A stretch of 64,000 nt of DNA, taken from assembly GCA_963922205.1 (NCBI GenBank), contig CAWUHX010000227.1, positions 549,193-613,192 of the forward strand, written 5' to 3'. Positions 60,218 through 64,000 of the stretch are shown here, piece after piece. Within the stretch, counting starts at the first letter, position 1, and each line of letters starts with the position of its first letter. The stretch comes from Romanomermis culicivorax (lineage: Eukaryota > Nematoda > Enoplea > Mermithida > Mermithidae). A program made the translations under genes and the position numbers. Below the pieces are notes generated by a model, which ran no database searches, had not been told where the DNA came from, and worked only from the letters and a program-made list of their open reading frames with translations.

Positions 60218-61075
60218 ATTGGTAAATATCTTTGGATTCTGATGTTCAAGAGTGCTGGAAAAGGAATCTTATCAACATTTATTTATTAGAGAATATTTTA
60301 ATTTTCATAAATGATATATTCGATGGTATTAGCAGTGAAATTTATCTTTTTGCTGATGATGTGAAGATATTCAATGCTATAGAAAATGCTGAAGTACTAC
60401 TAGGAGATCTTGTCAAAGTTCATGAATGATCATTGGAATGGCAATTATCTATTTCTCTGGAAAAATGCTCCGTTTTGCATCTTGGGAGTAATAACCCCAA
60501 AGTTGAGTATTATATAAACGATTTTCTGATCCTACTGTTTCAGAGATGAAGGATCTTGGTGCATACATGAAATTGGGGGGGGGAAGTGCTATGGGAACCC
60601 CCCCCCAGAAATCGTCGACCATATGGATAGCCATTGGGCGACCCCCGCCAGGATTTTCCAATCCTATGGCTAGCCATATGGTAGCCCTAGGGACCCACAT
60701 AGTTTTAGTCGGAAAAATACTGAAAAATGTCATTTTTTCCATGAAAAATGTCAATTTTTGAACAAAAAATGGTCAAAACGTGTATCGACTTATCGTACAT
60801 TTTCTCAATTTTGAAATTTAAAGTTATTCCACCCGATTTATTTTTCACCTTGAGTCCGTTCAATTATTGCGCGTCCAACTTATTTAAATTGTATAAATCG
60901 AAGTATAATTCTGAGCTTTAAAACATGACTTTTGCTTGCGAAATATCGATGCTTGGAATTCGTTACCCGATGATATCATTCGTTCGAACAATATGCCCTG
61001 TTTTCGATCTAAATTGAGTCATTTTCTAAAGCTCAATTCGCACGTGCTTTTGTCACGTCCTTGAGCTTTTCTGTA
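60218..61075 (+). pseudogene. LINE (non-LTR retrotransposon) fragment 1, with MITE insertion
   Basis: Reverse-transcriptase core with the catalytic box LFADD ('EIYLFADDVKIFNA'), a stop, then 'LEWQLSISLEKCSVLHLGS' and the thumb region 'KDLGAYM', where a truncated family-B MITE (60562-60778) cuts in. After it the C-terminal tail is readable in pieces: 'FFTLSPFNY', 'IDAWNSLPDDIIRSNNM', 'FRSKLSHFLK'. This tail is typical of the CR1/jockey group. Several stops and shifts: dead copy. Confidence 0.8.
60562..60778. mobile_element. MITE family B, truncated copy inside LINE fragment 1
   Basis: CATACATGAAATTGGGG left end; the sequence breaks off after AACAAAAAATGGTCAAAACG without the right terminus. 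Confidence 0.75.
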
Positions 61076-61578
61076 TTATCCGTATTTACTCCTGTATTTC
61101 TTTGCATTTAATGAATCTTCAATCAGGCGCAGAAAACTATGTTCACTTCACGAAAGTCAAAATTTTTTAAGGGCCGCAAAAGGATTTTGGGAAATTATCG
61201 AGAGAAATCTTCGTTTTCGTCAACTTCGTCAAGAAACAATGCAAGATCAATCAGTTATCCATGACATGTTAATGTTTAAAAGCTATAAGCATATTCTAAT
61301 AACATTTTCTAACCGCGCACCACTATAAATAATACCAAAAATGTATAAATCATTTGAAATCCGGCGCCTTGCGCTGGAAATTTTCAGTATTTTTCATTTT
61401 AGAACGCATATGAATGCATCTCTCGACAAGAAATCCTATCAAATAAGATTCCTGTTTCGCTGTGCGACTTGGCAGGAAAAATTTGGTTGCACAGCCAGAA
61501 ATTCGGTTGCTCTGTACAAAAATCCCTGCTTTTTTCTATTGTCCAAGTTTTCCTTCGACCGCTGGCGCAGTTGTTTAT

Positions 61579-63010
61579 CAACTAAGCTCCTTTTCAAACT
61601 TTCTGAATATGGTCCCACTGGTTACCTTTTAAGCTGCGTATCAAATTTTCTTAACAATAGATTTCAAAGGGCCAAAATTGGAAACTCCCTATCATCTCAG
61701 CTCAAAGTGTCTAATGGTGTGCCCCAAGGTAGTGTATTAGGTCCAACTTTGTTTCTTTTGTACGAAAATATCAAAAGCGACATTTTTCTTTTTGCAATGT
61801 TCAATGTATCTACAAATTTTATGATTCTTCAACAAGACCTTGATACTCTTTCAAATTGGTCTACCGCTTGGCAATTACCTATATCTACTACAAAAAGTTA
61901 TGTCTTGTATTTGGGTGCAAAAAACCCATCGTGTCAATATACACTTTGTAATCAAAATCTCTCATCAAACGCAAGTTATGTTAAAGATTTAGGAATTCTG
62001 GTATTTCCTAATATGAAGTTTGAAGAACACTATAGGTATATCGTTAAAATGCCTATAGTAGGTCTACTTTAATTTTCAAGTCTTTCGTCTCCAGTGACAA
62101 AAATCCTAGCAAAGGCTTTTGTTACCTATGTACGCCCAATAATTAAATACTGTAGTTCAGTATGGAATTCGATTTTTTGGCGAACGTACGTTACATCTAA
62201 AACATACATGTAACAGAGCCCCGAGGTCTGGGGGGGGGGGTTGGGCCACTTTTTTTGGGCCGGGGGTCAGTAATTCCCAAAATTTTGGGGGGAGAGGTCT
62301 CCGAAGGAAAGAAGATTCGATTTTTTCACGAAAAAAGTCCGAAAAAGAGTTTAAAATATAGTAATTTTTGTCTAAAAAATAATAAAAAATGTATTTATGG
62401 CACGAAGCGCCGAGAAAATTGACGTTTTTGACCATTTTTTGTTCAAAAATTGACATTTTTCATTAAAAAATTGACATTTTTCCGACCAAAAGTATGGGGG
62501 TCCATGGGCTACCCTATGGCTAGCCATAGGATTGAAAAATCCTGGGCGGGCGGTCGCCCAAGCCATATGGTCGACGATTTCTGGGGGGGGGGGGTTCCCA
62601 TAGCACTTCCCCCCCAATTACATGTATGATCTAAAATGTTCAACGTAGATTTACCAGAAATATTTTTGGTCATAAATCCGGTTTGTCCTGTGAAGATAGA
62701 CTTCAAAAGCTAGGTCTACGCAAGCTTGATATTCGTAGATTAGAATCTGTCCTCTGTACCATGTACAACATAATCCACAAAAAAAACAATTCTAAATCCT
62801 GATGACTTTTTGTGTATAAACAACAACAATACGCGTCGTAATCATGATATAAAATTGACGATAAAGTCAGTTCATACCATTGCTTGCCAGTTTGACTTTT
62901 TTAACCGTTATATTAATGTCTGAAATTCTTTATCATCCGATATCGTTAATTCTCCCAGTTTGCACACTTTCGAAGAAAAAATTAAACTTCTGAAGTTCGA
63001 TAACGAATTA
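61579..63010 (+). pseudogene. LINE fragment 2, active-site residues deleted, split by a MITE
   Basis: Reverse transcriptase from 'KLLFKLSEYGPTGYLLSCV' through 'VSNGVPQGSVLGPTLFLLY'. At the catalytic box the frame reads 'IFLFAMFNVSTN', so the Asp pair after LFA is gone by an apparent in-frame loss. It continues 'TLSNWSTAWQLPISTTKSY' and 'AFVTYVRPIIKYCSSVWNS', is cut by the MITE at 62203-62628, then resumes 'QRRFTRNIFGHKSGLSCED', 'RLQKLGLRKLDIRRLES' and 'NSLSSDIVNSPSLHTFEEK'. Two stops near the end. Same LINE group as fragment 1. Confidence 0.85.
62203..62628. mobile_element. MITE family B, intact copy in LINE fragment 2, perfect 8-bp duplication
   Basis: 426 bp, CATACATGTAACAG to AATTACATGTATG, flanked by ATCTAAAA on both sides (62195-62202, 62629-62636). 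The interrupted LINE reading frame on each side independently proves the insertion boundaries. Confidence 0.94.
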
Positions 63011-63684
63011 GGGGGTGCATGTAAGTTGTTACCTTTCAAGTAACCTTTGCACCCTATTGCTACATGATTTATCTTTTTCTTAAAATATCTATATTTTTTG
63101 CGATTCGATTTACGAAATTTATTATTCATACGACATAGTGTTTCCTTATGTATTTCTCTTTTATTTTGTGTTGTGTAACAGCAATGAATATCTTTCATCA
63201 ACTTTTGATTGATCTTGATTTTACAATTCTAAGCACTATCTTTTAAATACAAATATGGCATGAATTAGTGCTGTTGTTTGGATACTCCTTGCCCGAGGAT
63301 ATCCGTTGTTTAGAATCCTCCAACTCCGGATATTTGGTTTCATAAATTTGTCAAAATCGACTCATCTCCACTGTTCTCTTAGATGACATTGTATAGCAAA
63401 AACGGAATTACTGAATTGCAGTGCAGCTTTCGAATCAAAATTTTCACTAACTTCGGTTCGAAGTTCGCACCAAATAACATTAGTTTATATTACATGGTCT
63501 TATTTTTCGTTTTCTTCCTAAACTCGTAAAATGTTTTTTAACGTATAAAGCTTATGCAAGTCGAATAAAATACAAGAACATCAACTTCTAAGCCTTCTGC
63601 TCATAAAAACTCTATTTACGACGCAACGCTGCGCAGAAAATTTAAACATCACGTTTTTTCACAGAAACCAAAGCATTAAAGGAA

Positions 63685-63943
63685 ATGAAAGCCTTAATTC
63701 TGGTTGGCGGCTACGGCACCCGCTTGAGGCCGTTAACTTTAACGCAACCGAAACCGATCGTCGAATTTTGCAATAAACCTATGATGATGCATCAAATCGA
63801 AGCGTTAGCCGACGCAGGCGTCGATCACGTCATCCTAGCCGTCAGTTATAGGGCCGAAATGTTGGAAAAAGAAATGAAATCTCAAGCAAAAACGTTAGGA
63901 ATAACGATTAGCGTTTCTTCAGAAGACGAACCACTTGGAACGG
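63685..63943 (+). CDS. GMPPB: Mannose-1-phosphate guanylyltransferase (GMPPB), first coding exon
   Basis: Makes GDP-mannose from mannose-1-phosphate and GTP in the cytosol, for glycosylation and GPI anchors. The first 86 residues are present: the nucleotide-binding signature [17 protein letters not shown], then '[19 protein letters not shown]' and '[10 protein letters not shown]', ending at a GTAAAA donor (63944). The ATG lies 20 bp after a TTTTTTCACAG acceptor (AG 63663-63664), so an upstream untranslated exon or a spliced leader is likely. The remaining roughly 270 residues are beyond the window. '[15 protein letters not shown]' favours the beta subunit over the alpha regulatory paralogue. 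Confidence 0.95.
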
Positions 63944-64000
63944 GTAAAATGTTAATATTGACATTAAATTTTTTTAGTACTCTGCGTTGATACCACTGCT

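Larger units (their letters stand above)
56620..63660. other. Intergenic repeat cluster between DEF8 and GMPPB
   Basis: No cellular gene recognised. Filled by family-A MITEs (57182, 58330, 58462, 58998, 59457), two LINE fragments, two family-B MITEs and GGCGC-type palindromes (57479, 57975, 61360). 63010-63660 shows nothing identifiable. Confidence 0.6.

Noticed and set aside
3721-62640. Repeated near-identical blocks as a possible CRISPR array or phage-like system
   Set aside because: The repeats are dispersed transposons with target duplications in an intron-containing eukaryotic genome; there are no regularly spaced repeats or cas genes.

Overview
AT-rich, intron-rich animal DNA, most likely from a nematode. 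The window has six interstitial arrays of the nematode telomere repeat TTAGGC, T-rich TTTCAG splice acceptors, a nematode-like U5 snRNA, and an operon-like gene pair with a candidate trans-splice acceptor. The genes have long introns full of repeats, unlike Caenorhabditis. I infer a repeat-rich lineage (perhaps a clade I/Enoplea worm) but cannot name the species. No bacterial-type features are present.

Layout. 1-8888 (minus): lipase maturation factor (LMF2 type), 15 exons rebuilt with consistent phases; the 3' end is off the window. 8.9-15.7 kb: gene-poor, repeats. 15.7-21.4 kb (minus): an unidentified protein with one C2HC finger, five exons joined by phase, 5' end not found. 21.4-31.4 kb: transposon-rich, no gene seen, includes a hAT copy with a perfect 8-bp target duplication. 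31.5-34.8 kb (plus): four-EF-hand calmodulin-like protein. 35-41 kb: nested transposons. 41.4-45.7 kb (plus): AGGF1 homologue (OCRE-like, FHA, G-patch). 45.9-56.6 kb (plus): DEF8 homologue (C1 and Rubicon-homology zinc domains), starting 137 bp after AGGF1, with a 7.5-kb intron that holds two U5 snRNA genes. 57-63 kb: MITE cluster and two decayed LINE copies. 63.7 kb to the end (plus): first coding exon of GDP-mannose pyrophosphorylase (GMPPB).

The repeats are unusually legible. Two MITE families (called A and B here) have near-identical termini, CATACCTGTAA and CATACATGTAA, and make 8-bp target duplications. Three hAT copies with decayed BED-finger or transposase fragments are present, one inserted inside a family-B MITE. 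A further family (T) carries telomere repeats inside its inverted repeats. Apart from the AGGF1-DEF8 pair, the genes are housekeeping functions with no evident shared pathway: lipase folding in the ER, calcium sensing, splicing or angiogenic-factor-like function, lysosome or autophagy-related function, and sugar-nucleotide synthesis.
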